Origin: Anaerolineaceae bacterium UBA5311
GTDB taxonomy: Bacteria > Chloroflexota > Anaerolineae > Anaerolineales > Anaerolineaceae
Assembly: GCA_002411175.1 (NCBI GenBank)
Contig: DHRN01000030.1
Span: 1 to 36,498, forward strand
Reading direction: 5' to 3'
Length of the DNA stretch: 36,498 nucleotides
Part shown: piece after piece, positions 1 through 7,901 of the stretch
Numbering within the stretch: position 1 is the stretch's first letter
Layout: the number at the start of each line of letters is the position of its first letter
Translations under genes and position numbers: made by a program
The notes under the pieces: generated by a model
What the model was told of the DNA's origin: nothing
What the model saw: only the letters and a program-made list of their open reading frames with translations
The model's database searches: none

Positions 1-1
1 G

Positions 2-1606
2 CACGGTCAGAGCATCACCATTACTGGTCTGCCAAAAGACGCAACCTACACGGTGGTTGAAGCAGATTATTCTGCTGATGGCTACATCACCACTTACACG
101 GGTGACAGTGGAACGATCGTGGTCGATCAGACTCAAATCGCAGCCTTCACCAACACACGCGAGATTGGCAGCCTGACGATCAGCAAAACAGTCGCAGGCA
201 ACGGCGGCGACCCTGCCAAGATCTTTACATTCACAATCACGTTTGAAGGCGCGCCCTACACCTACCCCTACGTTGGTTCGGGCGGTGTGGCTGATGGGAC
301 GATCACCAGCGGTGACACAATCAATCTGACTCATGGTCAGAGCATCACCATTAATGACCTGCCAAAGGACGCAACCTACACGGTTGTCGAAGCTGATTAC
401 TCTGCTGATGGCTATATCGCCATCTACACAGGTGACACGGGAACGATCGTTGTTGATGAAACCGTGGTGGCAGCCTTTACCAACATCCGTGAGATCGGTA
501 CGCTTTCGATTAGCAAATCGGTGACCGGTAACGGCGGCGACCCGCAAAAGTTGTTTGCCTTCACGGTTACCTTCGAGAATGCTCCCTACATCTACCCTTA
601 TATCGGTTATGGCGGAGCGTCGAATGGCACGATCACGAGTGGAGACACGATTTTCCTGGCGCATGGTCAGAGCATCACGATTCACGATTTGCCAAAAGAT
701 GCTGTTTACACCGTTGTCGAAGCTGATTATTCTGCAGAAGGCTACATTACCACCTATTCTGGTGATACCGGAACGATCGTGGTGGATGATGCCCGGGTTG
801 CCTTGTTTACCAACACCCGTGAAATTGGCAGCCTGACCATCAGAAAGACTGTCGCCGGGAATGGCGGTGACCTCACCAAGGCGTTTGCCTTCACAGTGAC
901 CTTTGTGAATGCTCCCTATACCTACCCCTATGTCGGTTCGGGAGGCGCGGCAGACGGCATAATAACCAGCGGAGACACGATCTATTTGAGACATGGTCAG
1001 AGCATCACGATTCATGACCTGCCAAAAGACGCTGCTTACACCGTCGTCGAAGCTGATTATTCATCAGATGGATACATAACCACTTACACAGGCAACACCG
1101 GGACGATTGTTGTTGATGACACCCGGCTGGCAGCCTTTACAAACACGCGTCAACTTGGCAGCCTGACCATTAAGAAGACTGTGGCAGGCGATTTGGCGGA
1201 TCAAAACAGATACTTCACTTTTATGGTCGAATTTGAGACCAACGAGGTTTACCATTACCATGGCAGTAAGACCGGTTCCATCAGAAGTGGGCAATCGGTT
1301 CTGTTGAAACATGGCGAATACATAATTATTGAGGACATTCTGGTGGGAACAACCTACAAAGTAACCGAACTGGAAGCCAACCAGGGTGGATATTCCACCA
1401 GTTATACCGGGGCGGTGGGGTCGATTGATTTACAAGGCGTAATAGCAGCCTTCGTAAACAGACGTAGTTCGATTCCACAAACCGGTGATGATGGCGTTGC
1501 AAGAATGGGCGAAATCGGCTTAATGATTTCCGCGCCACTATTTCTTGTTTTGTCTGGTTTGTATGGATTCCTGCAAACCAAAAAACGCAAACAACCTTTG
1601 AAGTAA
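2..1606 (+). CDS. Repeat-domain surface adhesin with IPQTG cell-wall sorting signal (5' truncated)
   Basis: The reading frame is open from base 2, so the gene starts upstream of the window. It encodes tandem beta-rich domains of the prealbumin-like/Cna-B type (DUF5979/DUF7601-like by resemblance). The unit is exactly 330 bp (110 residues): the Arg-x-x-Gly boundary codon recurs at 158, 488, 818 and 1148. Each unit carries the motifs TVAGNGGD, HGQSITI, LPKDA and YTVVEADYS. The last domain (1148 to about 1470) is shorter and more divergent. It ends in IPQTGDDG (1472-1495), a hydrophobic segment (about 1505-1570) and a KKRKQ tail, the standard LPXTG-like sorting signal. The sortase gene follows directly. 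Inferred role: a stalk or adhesin covalently anchored to the cell wall. Ligand unknown. The high DNA similarity between units makes copy-number change or assembly collapse plausible. Confidence 0.88.
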   Translation, partial: HGQSITITGLPKDATYTVVEADYSADGYITTYTGDSGTIVVDQTQIAAFTNTREIGSLTISKTVAGNGGDPAKIFTFTITFEGAPYTYPYVGSGGVADGTITSGDTINLTHGQSITINDLPKDATYTVVEADYSADGYIAIYTGDTGTIVVDETVVAAFTNIREIGTLSISKSVTGNGGDPQKLFAFTVTFENAPYIYPYIGYGGASNGTITSGDTIFLAHGQSITIHDLPKDAVYTVVEADYSAEGYITTYSGDTGTIVVDDARVALFTNTREIGSLTIRKTVAGNGGDLTKAFAFTVTFVNAPYTYPYVGSGGAADGIITSGDTIYLRHGQSITIHDLPKDAAYTVVEADYSSDGYITTYTGNTGTIVVDDTRLAAFTNTRQLGSLTIKKTVAGDLADQNRYFTFMVEFETNEVYHYHGSKTGSIRSGQSVLLKHGEYIIIEDILVGTTYKVTELEANQGGYSTSYTGAVGSIDLQGVIAAFVNRRSSIPQTGDDGVARMGEIGLMISAPLFLVLSGLYGFLQTKKRKQPLK

Positions 1607-1617
1607 TTCAGAGCGAG

Positions 1618-1664
1618 CCGGGCTGTGACGGTTAACCGTCACAGCCCGGGAATTTAAGATTTTT
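1618..1664 (+). terminator. Terminator-like perfect 16-bp-arm palindrome after the adhesin gene
   Basis: Arms CCGGGCTGTGACGGTT (1618-1633) and AACCGTCACAGCCCGG (1634-1649) are perfectly complementary with no spacer. A T-rich stretch ending in TTTTT follows (1650-1664). It lies 12 bp past the adhesin stop and 48 bp before the sortase start, so it probably ends or attenuates adhesin transcription. The T tract is interrupted, so termination efficiency is uncertain. Confidence 0.75.
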
Positions 1665-1697
1665 CAATAAACCCAAGTAGTTAAACTATCTGAACCT

Positions 1698-2555
1698 ATG
1701 AACACGAAGAATAAGAAATGGATATACCAGAAATGGCACTCAGTTGTTTTACGGGTGTTAATCGCTCTGAGCCTGGTGGCGGTTGTCTTTTTTGCTTACA
1801 CCTATTTTCGGGTTGAAAATGAGTATCAGGCGGGAAATGATTATTATCAAAACATCCGAGCCGAACAACTTGTTTTCGAGAACATACAATACGATGCCAA
1901 ACTCACTGCGACACCAGCTCTCTCGCCTGAACTGGATCAAGAACAATCAATGGAAAGCACTGCCAGCATTGAAGAGCAGCCAGCAGTAAAAACCGGGAGC
2001 ATGGATTTTAGTTATTTGAAATTGGTAAATGATGATGTTGTCGCCTGGCTGACGGCTGATGGATTGCCGATTGATTTGCCTGTTGTACAAGGAGATGACA
2101 ACGATTATTACCTGACGCGATTGTTTGACCGTCAATATAACCGGTTGGGCACGCTGTTTGTAGATGCAAATAACAAGGGCGATTTCAGCGACAAAAACAC
2201 GGCAATCTATGGTCACAACATGAATGATGGCTCGATGTTTGCTTCGCTGATCGATTACCAGTCACAAGAGTTCTATGAATCCTTTCCATCCATCAATTTA
2301 TTCACACCAAACGGTGATTATAGAATCGAGCTCTTCGCGGGGCAGGTCGTAAACGCGGATGATGCTTTAATCCGGTTTAGTTTCGAAGATGATATCGATT
2401 TCATGAACTATGTGGAACAATTGAAACTTTATTCCACATTTGATAGCCCGGTGGTCTTAAACCCGGAAGATCAAATGATCACCTTATCAACCTGTGCCTA
2501 CTATTTCGAAAACGCCCGCTATATAGTTTATGGGAAGTTGGTTCCCCTGCCATAG
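1698..2555 (+). CDS. Class B sortase
   Basis: This is a transpeptidase that cuts sorting signals between Thr and Gly and joins the protein to peptidoglycan or to another protein. The 285-residue protein has a basic N-terminus and one membrane segment (about residues 18-34), then a linker, then the catalytic domain (about 105-285). The catalytic triad is visible as H173 in AIYGHNMNDGSMF, C266 in LSTCAYYF and R274 in ARYIVYGK. The TLSTC signature and H-to-C spacing fit the class B family. It follows a gene for an IPQTG protein, which makes a dedicated enzyme-substrate pair likely. No clear ribosome binding site precedes the ATG. A TAAACT box at 1682-1687 could serve as a -10 for a nearly leaderless transcript, but this is weak. 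Which nucleophile it uses, wall precursor or pilin, cannot be told. Confidence 0.9.
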   Translation: MNTKNKKWIYQKWHSVVLRVLIALSLVAVVFFAYTYFRVENEYQAGNDYYQNIRAEQLVFENIQYDAKLTATPALSPELDQEQSMESTASIEEQPAVKTGSMDFSYLKLVNDDVVAWLTADGLPIDLPVVQGDDNDYYLTRLFDRQYNRLGTLFVDANNKGDFSDKNTAIYGHNMNDGSMFASLIDYQSQEFYESFPSINLFTPNGDYRIELFAGQVVNADDALIRFSFEDDIDFMNYVEQLKLYSTFDSPVVLNPEDQMITLSTCAYYFENARYIVYGKLVPLP

Positions 2556-2556
2556 A

Positions 2557-2580
2557 GCAAATAGTTTGCGTTGTTTGTAG
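2557..2580 (+). terminator. Weak candidate terminator after the sortase gene
   Basis: GCAAA-TAG-TTTGC (2557-2569) forms a short five-pair hairpin followed by GTTGTTTGT, directly after the sortase stop. The stem is short and the T tract interrupted, so this is only a candidate. Confidence 0.3.
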
Positions 2581-2673
2581 GAAGATTTGTTTTTATCGAG
2601 GAACACTATTGGGAATTGGGATAGTAGCAAGAGGAAACCCTGATCATTGGGTTATAAAAAAGATATAAAAGTA

Positions 2674-2702
2674 TTGACTATTCTACTGAAGTGTCGTATA
2701 CT
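2674..2702 (+). promoter_or_regulatory. Sigma-70-type promoter of rpoB
   Basis: TTGACT (2674-2679) and TATACT (2697-2702) are separated by exactly 17 bp, close to the bacterial housekeeping consensus. The predicted start lies near 2709, giving a leader of about 70 nt. The leader contains GCGTGG (2732-2737) and CCACGC (2751-2756), a six-pair hairpin followed by TTTT. It could act as a weak attenuator ahead of the rpoB Shine-Dalgarno TTAGGAG. Confidence 0.82.
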
Positions 2703-2779
2703 AAAATATTGCGCTTAAAAAAGTACTGAATGCGTGGATCGCAGCTTGCACCACGCTTTTATCACGTTAGGAGACATGA

Positions 2780-5700
2780 ATGGCTGACCTGATGACACCC
2801 AAAAATTACGCACGTATCCCTGTCGGGCTCGAGTTGCCGCAACTGATCCAGGTTCAACTGGATTCTTTCCAACGCCTTAAATCCGAGGGTTTGGGTAGTT
2901 TATTCAACGAAATCTCTCCCATAGTTTCATATGGTGGCGACCTGAGGTTACATTTCCCCAGCAATACGCCGATAGCTAAAGAATTTGACTTGCAATACCG
3001 CTTCGAAGAACCAAAAAACACGATCGAGGAATGCCTTGAGCGTGATCTTACCTATGCCTGCCCATTGTACGTTTCTGTTCTGCTGGATGGAGCCGAGAGC
3101 AGTGACAAAATCAAGCATGACCTGTTTCTGGGCGATTTCCCGGAGATGACCCCCAAAGGCACCTTCATTATTAACGGTACCGAGCGAGTGGTTGTTTCCC
3201 AACTTATCCGCTCTCCAGGTGTCTATTTTGAAGCCGAGCTGGATCGTGCCACCGGTCGTATGATGTCAACTGCCAAGCTGATCCCTGACCGCGGTGCCTG
3301 GATGGAGTTTGAGACCCGCAAGAACGATTTCATTATCCTGAAATTCAACCGCAAACGCACTGTTCCGATCACGGTTTTCCTGCGCGCGTTGGCAGCTGTG
3401 GATGACGGGCTGGAAGATAACCCGCTCAAGACCGGTTCTGACGAAGAAATCATGGCGCTTTTTGCCGATGTCGATACCAACGAAGAGCATCTTTACATTG
3501 ATTCTTCGTTTGGGCAGGAACCGGAATACGACCTGAATGTGTATACCAAATCTGAAGCTGCCCTGATCGAGTTTTACAAACGCTTACGCCCCGGCGAGCC
3601 TCCCCAGTTGGATAACGCCCGCGCGTATGTAGTTGAACAGATATTTGACCCCCGCCATTACGATCTTGAAAGAGTGGGTCGCTATAAATTGAACCAAAAA
3701 CTGGATCTGGAAGATGTGGTAGATGGGGAACACCGGATGATCACCAAGCATGACATTATCCGTCTGATCCGGCGCATGATCCAGATCAATAACGGCGTTG
3801 TTCCTCCCGATGATATCGATCATCTCGGCAATCGCCGTGTGAAGACTGTTGGTGAGTTAATCCAAAATAAGATCCGTGTCGGCTTACGCCGCATGGAGCG
3901 AGTGATTAAAGAACGCATGTCCATCCGCGACCAGGGCACGTCGGTGTCGCCTGTGAGCCTGGTGAACATCCGCCCCCTGGTGGCATCGCTGCGGGAATTC
4001 TTCGGTTCCAGCCAGCTCTCACAATTTATGGAAGAGACCAACCCGCTATCTGAACTGCGCCACAAACGCACAGTTTCAGCCCTGGGTCCTGGTGGTTTGC
4101 GCCGCGAACGTGCCGGTTTTGACGTTCGTGACGTTCATTTCTCACACTATGGTCGCATCTGCCCGATCGAAACCCCTGAAGGTCCAAACATCGGTCTGAT
4201 CGGACGCCTGGCGAGCTTTGCCTCCGTCAACGAGTTTGGCTTTATCGAAACACCTTACCGCAAGGTATATCGATCGATGAAAGGCAACGACCCCAACCTG
4301 GTTAATCACCTTCTGCGTCAAAATATTGTCGACCCGGACACTGGCGAAGTTGTTTATGAGGCAGAGACCCGGGTTACCAAAGAGATGGCTAAGAAAATTA
4401 AGTCCTTCGGCATTGAAGATGTGTTGGTTCGTCCCTTCGTAAGCGACGATTACGTTTCCATGAGCGCGGATGCCGAAGATAAGTTTGTTATTGCCCAGGC
4501 AAACGCGCCGGTAAACGAGTATAACGAATTTGTTCGTCGAAACAGCTGCCGATACCATAACCAGTTCGCAATTTATGATTATGAATACATCGATTACATT
4601 GATGTCGCCCCCAACCAGGTCGTCGGCATTTCGGCAGCGCTGATTCCATTCCTGGAGCACGACGACGCCAGCCGCGCCCTGATGGGCTCGAACATGCAGA
4701 CGCAAGCTGTCCCGCTGCTGCGCCCCGAAGTACCGAGGGTTTCAACTGGCATGGAAGAGGTTGCTGTTGCAGACTCGGGTCAGGTTGTGATTGCAGAAGA
4801 AGATGGCGAAGTTCTCACGGTCACGGGTGACTCTCTGAGGATTAAATTGCCAGATGGCAGTGTTAAGACTCACAATCTGCGCAAATACCAACGCTCAAAC
4901 CAGAGCACCTGTATTGACCAGCGCCCGGCGGTTGTCCAGGGTCAGCTGGTGCATAAGGGTGATGTAATTGTTGATTCCTCTTCAACCCAGGATGGCAAGC
5001 TGGCATTAGGTCAAAATGTTTTGATCGCTTTCCTGCCCTGGGAAGGTTTTAACTTTGAAGACGCGATTCTGATTTCAGAACGCCTTGTTGAGGACGACCG
5101 CTACACCAGCATCCATATTGAAAAATATGAGGTCGAGGCTCGTGATACCAAGCTGGGTCCCGAAGAGATTACCCGTGAAATTCCCAATGTCGGTGAAGAC
5201 ACCATCCGCGATCTTGACGAAAGCGGCATCATTCGCATCGGAGCTGAAGTCGGACCAAACGAGATTTTGGTTGGCAAGATTACTCCGAAGGGTGAAAAAG
5301 AGCTAACTCCTGAAGAGCGATTGCTGCGTGCGATTTTTGGTGAAAAATCCCGCGATGTCAAAGACACTTCCCTGCGCATGCCCCACGGCGAGCGTGGTAT
5401 TGTGGTAGACGTTAAGGTGTTTACGCGTGAAGAAAACACCGACCTCAGCGCTGGGGTTGATAAGATGGTTCGCGTTTCGGTTGCCCAGCGCCGGAAGATC
5501 ACTGCTGGTGACAAAATGGCAGGGCGACACGGAAACAAGGGCTGTGTATCGATGGTTTTGCCGGTTGAAGACATGCCTTTCCTGGAAGATGGCACCCCGA
5601 TCGACATCATTCTCAATCCTCTCGGCATTCCCGGGCGCATGAACATTGGTCAGGTGCTCGAAGCTGAGCTTGGCTGGGCTGCCCGCAGTTTGGGTTTCCG

Positions 5701-6742
5701 CGCGGTCACACCTGTTTTTGACGGCGCGACCGAATCGGAAATTGAAGCTGAACTCGTGCGAGCCTGGATGATCGACGAAGCCTGGCGCGTTACCGCCGTC
5801 AAAGGATGGGAATGGCTGCAAGGTATCGAGCATGACCCTGAAATGATCCAGGATGATAATGAAGTGCGCTTGTTGTACCTGGAAGAAATCCTGGCAGACC
5901 AGGATGTGGACTTGTTCGCGATCAAGGAAAATGAAATTCTGGCTCGCCGAGTGGCAATGACTGAATGGCTCAAATCTGAAGGCTTTGATCCGCTAACGAT
6001 CACCTCATTCCCCGAGGAAAAGGTTACAGTGCCAGAGCGTAAAATCCGCGATGATGCCGCTGTGAGAGCCGGGCTGATCATTTGGTCGGAGAAACACATC
6101 AATGACATTGACGACCGTAAAAAGCGTCCGGTGATCGATCGTGATTTCGACCGCTCGGAAATTGAAGCCGCTGCATCGATGATTATGGCTGAAACCGGTA
6201 AACCGATGCCGACGCTTGGCAAACAATTATTGCGTGATGGTCGCACTGGAGATTTGTATGACCAGCCGGTAACTATTGGTGTTATGACCATGCTCAAACT
6301 GCATCACCTGGTTGAAGACAAGGTCCATGCCCGCTCAACCGGACCGTACAGCCTGGTAACCCAGCAGCCGCTGGGCGGTAAGGCGCAATTCGGTGGTCAG
6401 CGCTTCGGTGAAATGGAGGTTTGGGCATTGGAAGCTTATGGCGCCGCCTATACCTTGCAGGAAATGCTCACCGTGAAGTCGGATGATGTTGCTGGCAGGA
6501 CTGCGACTTACGAATCCATCGTCCAGAATAAGCCAATCGAAGCGCCTGGCATCCCTGCGGCTTTCCGCGTGCTGGTAAAAGAGCTGCAATCTCTTAGCCT
6601 GGCTGTGGAAGCGATCATGGAAGACGGTGAAATTGTTAAATTTGGCAAGGATGAAGAACGTTCAAGCCGCAGCCGCTTCCCAACCGGATTGCTGGACCAG
6701 GGTGCTGACGTATTTAGCTCTTTAAAAAATCTCGGAGTGTAA
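2780..6742 (+). CDS. rpoB: RNA polymerase beta subunit
   Basis: RpoB forms the catalytic core of RNA polymerase with beta'. It is 1320 residues long, longer than the roughly 1190 typical of Firmicutes. The start follows an AGGAG site. Conserved blocks include the rifampicin region (about residues 409-440, GSSQLSQFM through SALGPGG), RICPIETPEGPNIG, the KITPKGEKELTPEE block, AGDKMAGRHGNKG, LNPLGIPGRMNIGQ, and RDGRTGD to STGPYSLVTQQPLGGKAQFGGQ in successive blocks. Two points are odd. About 165 residues lie between VFDGA (ends 983) and RDGRTG (1152), where B. subtilis has about 25. In the rifampicin region, E. coli Asp516 is Glu418 and Arg529 is Thr431. The gene stands alone: no rplJL before it and no rpoC after it. 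It has its own promoter at 2674. Confidence 0.98.
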   Translation: MADLMTPKNYARIPVGLELPQLIQVQLDSFQRLKSEGLGSLFNEISPIVSYGGDLRLHFPSNTPIAKEFDLQYRFEEPKNTIEECLERDLTYACPLYVSVLLDGAESSDKIKHDLFLGDFPEMTPKGTFIINGTERVVVSQLIRSPGVYFEAELDRATGRMMSTAKLIPDRGAWMEFETRKNDFIILKFNRKRTVPITVFLRALAAVDDGLEDNPLKTGSDEEIMALFADVDTNEEHLYIDSSFGQEPEYDLNVYTKSEAALIEFYKRLRPGEPPQLDNARAYVVEQIFDPRHYDLERVGRYKLNQKLDLEDVVDGEHRMITKHDIIRLIRRMIQINNGVVPPDDIDHLGNRRVKTVGELIQNKIRVGLRRMERVIKERMSIRDQGTSVSPVSLVNIRPLVASLREFFGSSQLSQFMEETNPLSELRHKRTVSALGPGGLRRERAGFDVRDVHFSHYGRICPIETPEGPNIGLIGRLASFASVNEFGFIETPYRKVYRSMKGNDPNLVNHLLRQNIVDPDTGEVVYEAETRVTKEMAKKIKSFGIEDVLVRPFVSDDYVSMSADAEDKFVIAQANAPVNEYNEFVRRNSCRYHNQFAIYDYEYIDYIDVAPNQVVGISAALIPFLEHDDASRALMGSNMQTQAVPLLRPEVPRVSTGMEEVAVADSGQVVIAEEDGEVLTVTGDSLRIKLPDGSVKTHNLRKYQRSNQSTCIDQRPAVVQGQLVHKGDVIVDSSSTQDGKLALGQNVLIAFLPWEGFNFEDAILISERLVEDDRYTSIHIEKYEVEARDTKLGPEEITREIPNVGEDTIRDLDESGIIRIGAEVGPNEILVGKITPKGEKELTPEERLLRAIFGEKSRDVKDTSLRMPHGERGIVVDVKVFTREENTDLSAGVDKMVRVSVAQRRKITAGDKMAGRHGNKGCVSMVLPVEDMPFLEDGTPIDIILNPLGIPGRMNIGQVLEAELGWAARSLGFRAVTPVFDGATESEIEAELVRAWMIDEAWRVTAVKGWEWLQGIEHDPEMIQDDNEVRLLYLEEILADQDVDLFAIKENEILARRVAMTEWLKSEGFDPLTITSFPEEKVTVPERKIRDDAAVRAGLIIWSEKHINDIDDRKKRPVIDRDFDRSEIEAAASMIMAETGKPMPTLGKQLLRDGRTGDLYDQPVTIGVMTMLKLHHLVEDKVHARSTGPYSLVTQQPLGGKAQFGGQRFGEMEVWALEAYGAAYTLQEMLTVKSDDVAGRTATYESIVQNKPIEAPGIPAAFRVLVKELQSLSLAVEAIMEDGEIVKFGKDEERSSRSRFPTGLLDQGADVFSSLKNLGV

Positions 6743-6761
6743 GATTTGCCGGATTTATTGC

Positions 6762-6804
6762 TTGACGTTTCGGAATGAGGCGTGATAGAATAACTGCTCA
6801 TTCC
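6762..6804 (+). promoter_or_regulatory. str operon promoter with a palindrome centred on the -10 box
   Basis: TTGACG (6762-6767) and TAGAAT (6786-6791) are 18 bp apart, with an extended -10 TGA directly before the -10 hexamer. A perfect inverted repeat, GGAATGAG (6772-6779) and CTCATTCC (6797-6804), is centred at 6788, almost exactly on the -10 box. This looks like an operator for a dimeric regulator, although the arms could instead pair in RNA or be coincidental. The promoter should drive rpsL-rpsG-fusA-rpsJ. Confidence 0.75.
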
Positions 6805-6852
6805 TGGCAGGCTGGGATTATGTATCTGTGCCTGTCAATTGTGTCGGAAGCT

Positions 6853-6879
6853 AAGGCCATCCGTATTTTTGATGGCCTT
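6853..6879 (+). promoter_or_regulatory. Leader hairpin upstream of rpsL
   Basis: AAGGCCATC (6853-6861) pairs perfectly with GATGGCCTT (6871-6879) around a nine-base loop, in the roughly 130-nt leader of the str operon. A second weaker hairpin (GGCAGGC with GCCTGTC) lies just upstream at about 6806-6838. No strong T tract follows, so this is better read as a candidate ribosomal-protein or attenuation leader than as a terminator. Confidence 0.5.
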
Positions 6880-6925
6880 GATTATTGAATAAATGAATTT
6901 TTATTAGTAGTATGGAGGCAAAAAG

Positions 6926-7345
6926 GTGCCAACAATAAACCAACTGGTTAGAAAAGGTCGCACGACCAAAAGACAGAAAAGTAATTCACCAGCGTTGCAA
7001 TATACGCTGAATTCGGAAAAGCAGCGCCGCACGCGCCAGCCCAAGGGTGCACCTCAAAAACGTGGTGTTTGTACGATCGTTCGTACCATGACCCCTAAAA
7101 AACCGAACTCAGCCCTGCGCAAAATTGCTCGTGTTCGCCTGTCAAATGGTATCGAAGTCACCGCGTACATCCCCGGTGAGGGTCACCAGCTGCAGGAGCA
7201 TAGTGTTGTTTTGGTTCGCGGAGGCAGAGTTAAAGACCTGCCCGGTGTGCGTTATCACATCGTTCGCGGGACCCTTGATAGCACTGGTGTGGCTGATCGC
7301 AAGCGCGCCCGTTCCAAATACGGCGCCAAACGCGCTGAGAAATAA
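6926..7345 (+). CDS. rpsL: 30S ribosomal protein S12 (GTG start, internal insertion)
   Basis: S12 sits at the decoding centre of the small subunit and helps control accuracy. The protein is 139 residues, against 124 in E. coli. The start is GTG at 6926 with GGAGG ten bases upstream. The extra length is one insertion of about 15 residues (about 26-41, YTLNSEKQRRTRQPKG) between the conserved KSN-PAL and PQKRGVCT blocks. The accuracy loop TPKKPNSALRK (56-66) and GGRVKDLPGVRYH are intact, and both lysines in the streptomycin-determinant loop are the wild-type residues. First gene of rpsL-rpsG-fusA-rpsJ, with 55 bp to rpsG. Confidence 0.98.
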   Translation: MPTINQLVRKGRTTKRQKSNSPALQYTLNSEKQRRTRQPKGAPQKRGVCTIVRTMTPKKPNSALRKIARVRLSNGIEVTAYIPGEGHQLQEHSVVLVRGGRVKDLPGVRYHIVRGTLDSTGVADRKRARSKYGAKRAEK

Positions 7346-7400
7346 TTTGGAATGTAGTCACCTGGCAAAAACGCAGGTCGGCGAAATTTGAGGAGCAATT

Positions 7401-7871
7401 ATGTCAAGAAGAATTAAACCAGAAAAGCGGGAAACCAAGCCTGACGTGCGCTTCAACAATGTGCACCTTCAGATGATGATTAACCGCATCATGCTCAATG
7501 GCAAGAAAAGCACCGTTACCCGTCATGTTTACAACGCGATCGATATGATCAGCGAGAAAACTGGCAAAGATGGTATCGAGGTTTTTGAAACTGCCTTGAA
7601 AAATGTCAGCCCTATGATGGAAGTTCGCCCCCGACGTATCGGCGGCGCGACCTACCAAGTGCCGAGCGAAGTTGCACCAGAACGCCGGGTTACCCTTGCC
7701 ATGCGCTGGATCATCACCGCTTCTCGCGCGCGAGCAGGAAAATCCTATTCCGAGAAGCTGGCTGCAGAATTGATGGACGCTGCTGAAAATCAGGGAGCTT
7801 CAATTCGCCGCCGTGAGGAAACGCATAAGATGGCAGAAGCCAACCGCGCGTTCTCTCACTTCCGCATGTAA
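7401..7871 (+). CDS. rpsG: 30S ribosomal protein S7
   Basis: S7 nucleates assembly of the 30S head by binding the 3' major domain of 16S rRNA and lies near the E site. The protein has the usual 156 residues with family blocks RPRRIGGATYQVP and ALRWII-like AMRWIITASR. A GAGGAG ribosome binding site precedes the ATG. It sits between rpsL (55 bp) and fusA (30 bp) as in most bacteria. In many species S7 represses its own operon by binding the rpsL-rpsG gap. The gap here is too short to judge whether such a site exists. Confidence 0.98.
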   Translation: MSRRIKPEKRETKPDVRFNNVHLQMMINRIMLNGKKSTVTRHVYNAIDMISEKTGKDGIEVFETALKNVSPMMEVRPRRIGGATYQVPSEVAPERRVTLAMRWIITASRARAGKSYSEKLAAELMDAAENQGASIRRREETHKMAEANRAFSHFRM

Positions 7872-7901
7872 TTCCGGCACCTTAATAACCCAGGTCACAT
7901 C

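Noticed and set aside
4142..4705. Minus-strand open frame of 187 codons inside rpoB
   Set aside because: Antisense shadow of rpoB, no family resemblance and no ribosome binding site considered convincing.
5650..6297. Minus-strand open frame of 215 codons opposite the RpoB insertion
   Set aside because: Serine-rich antisense translation typical of shadow frames. The RpoB frame is continuous through it.
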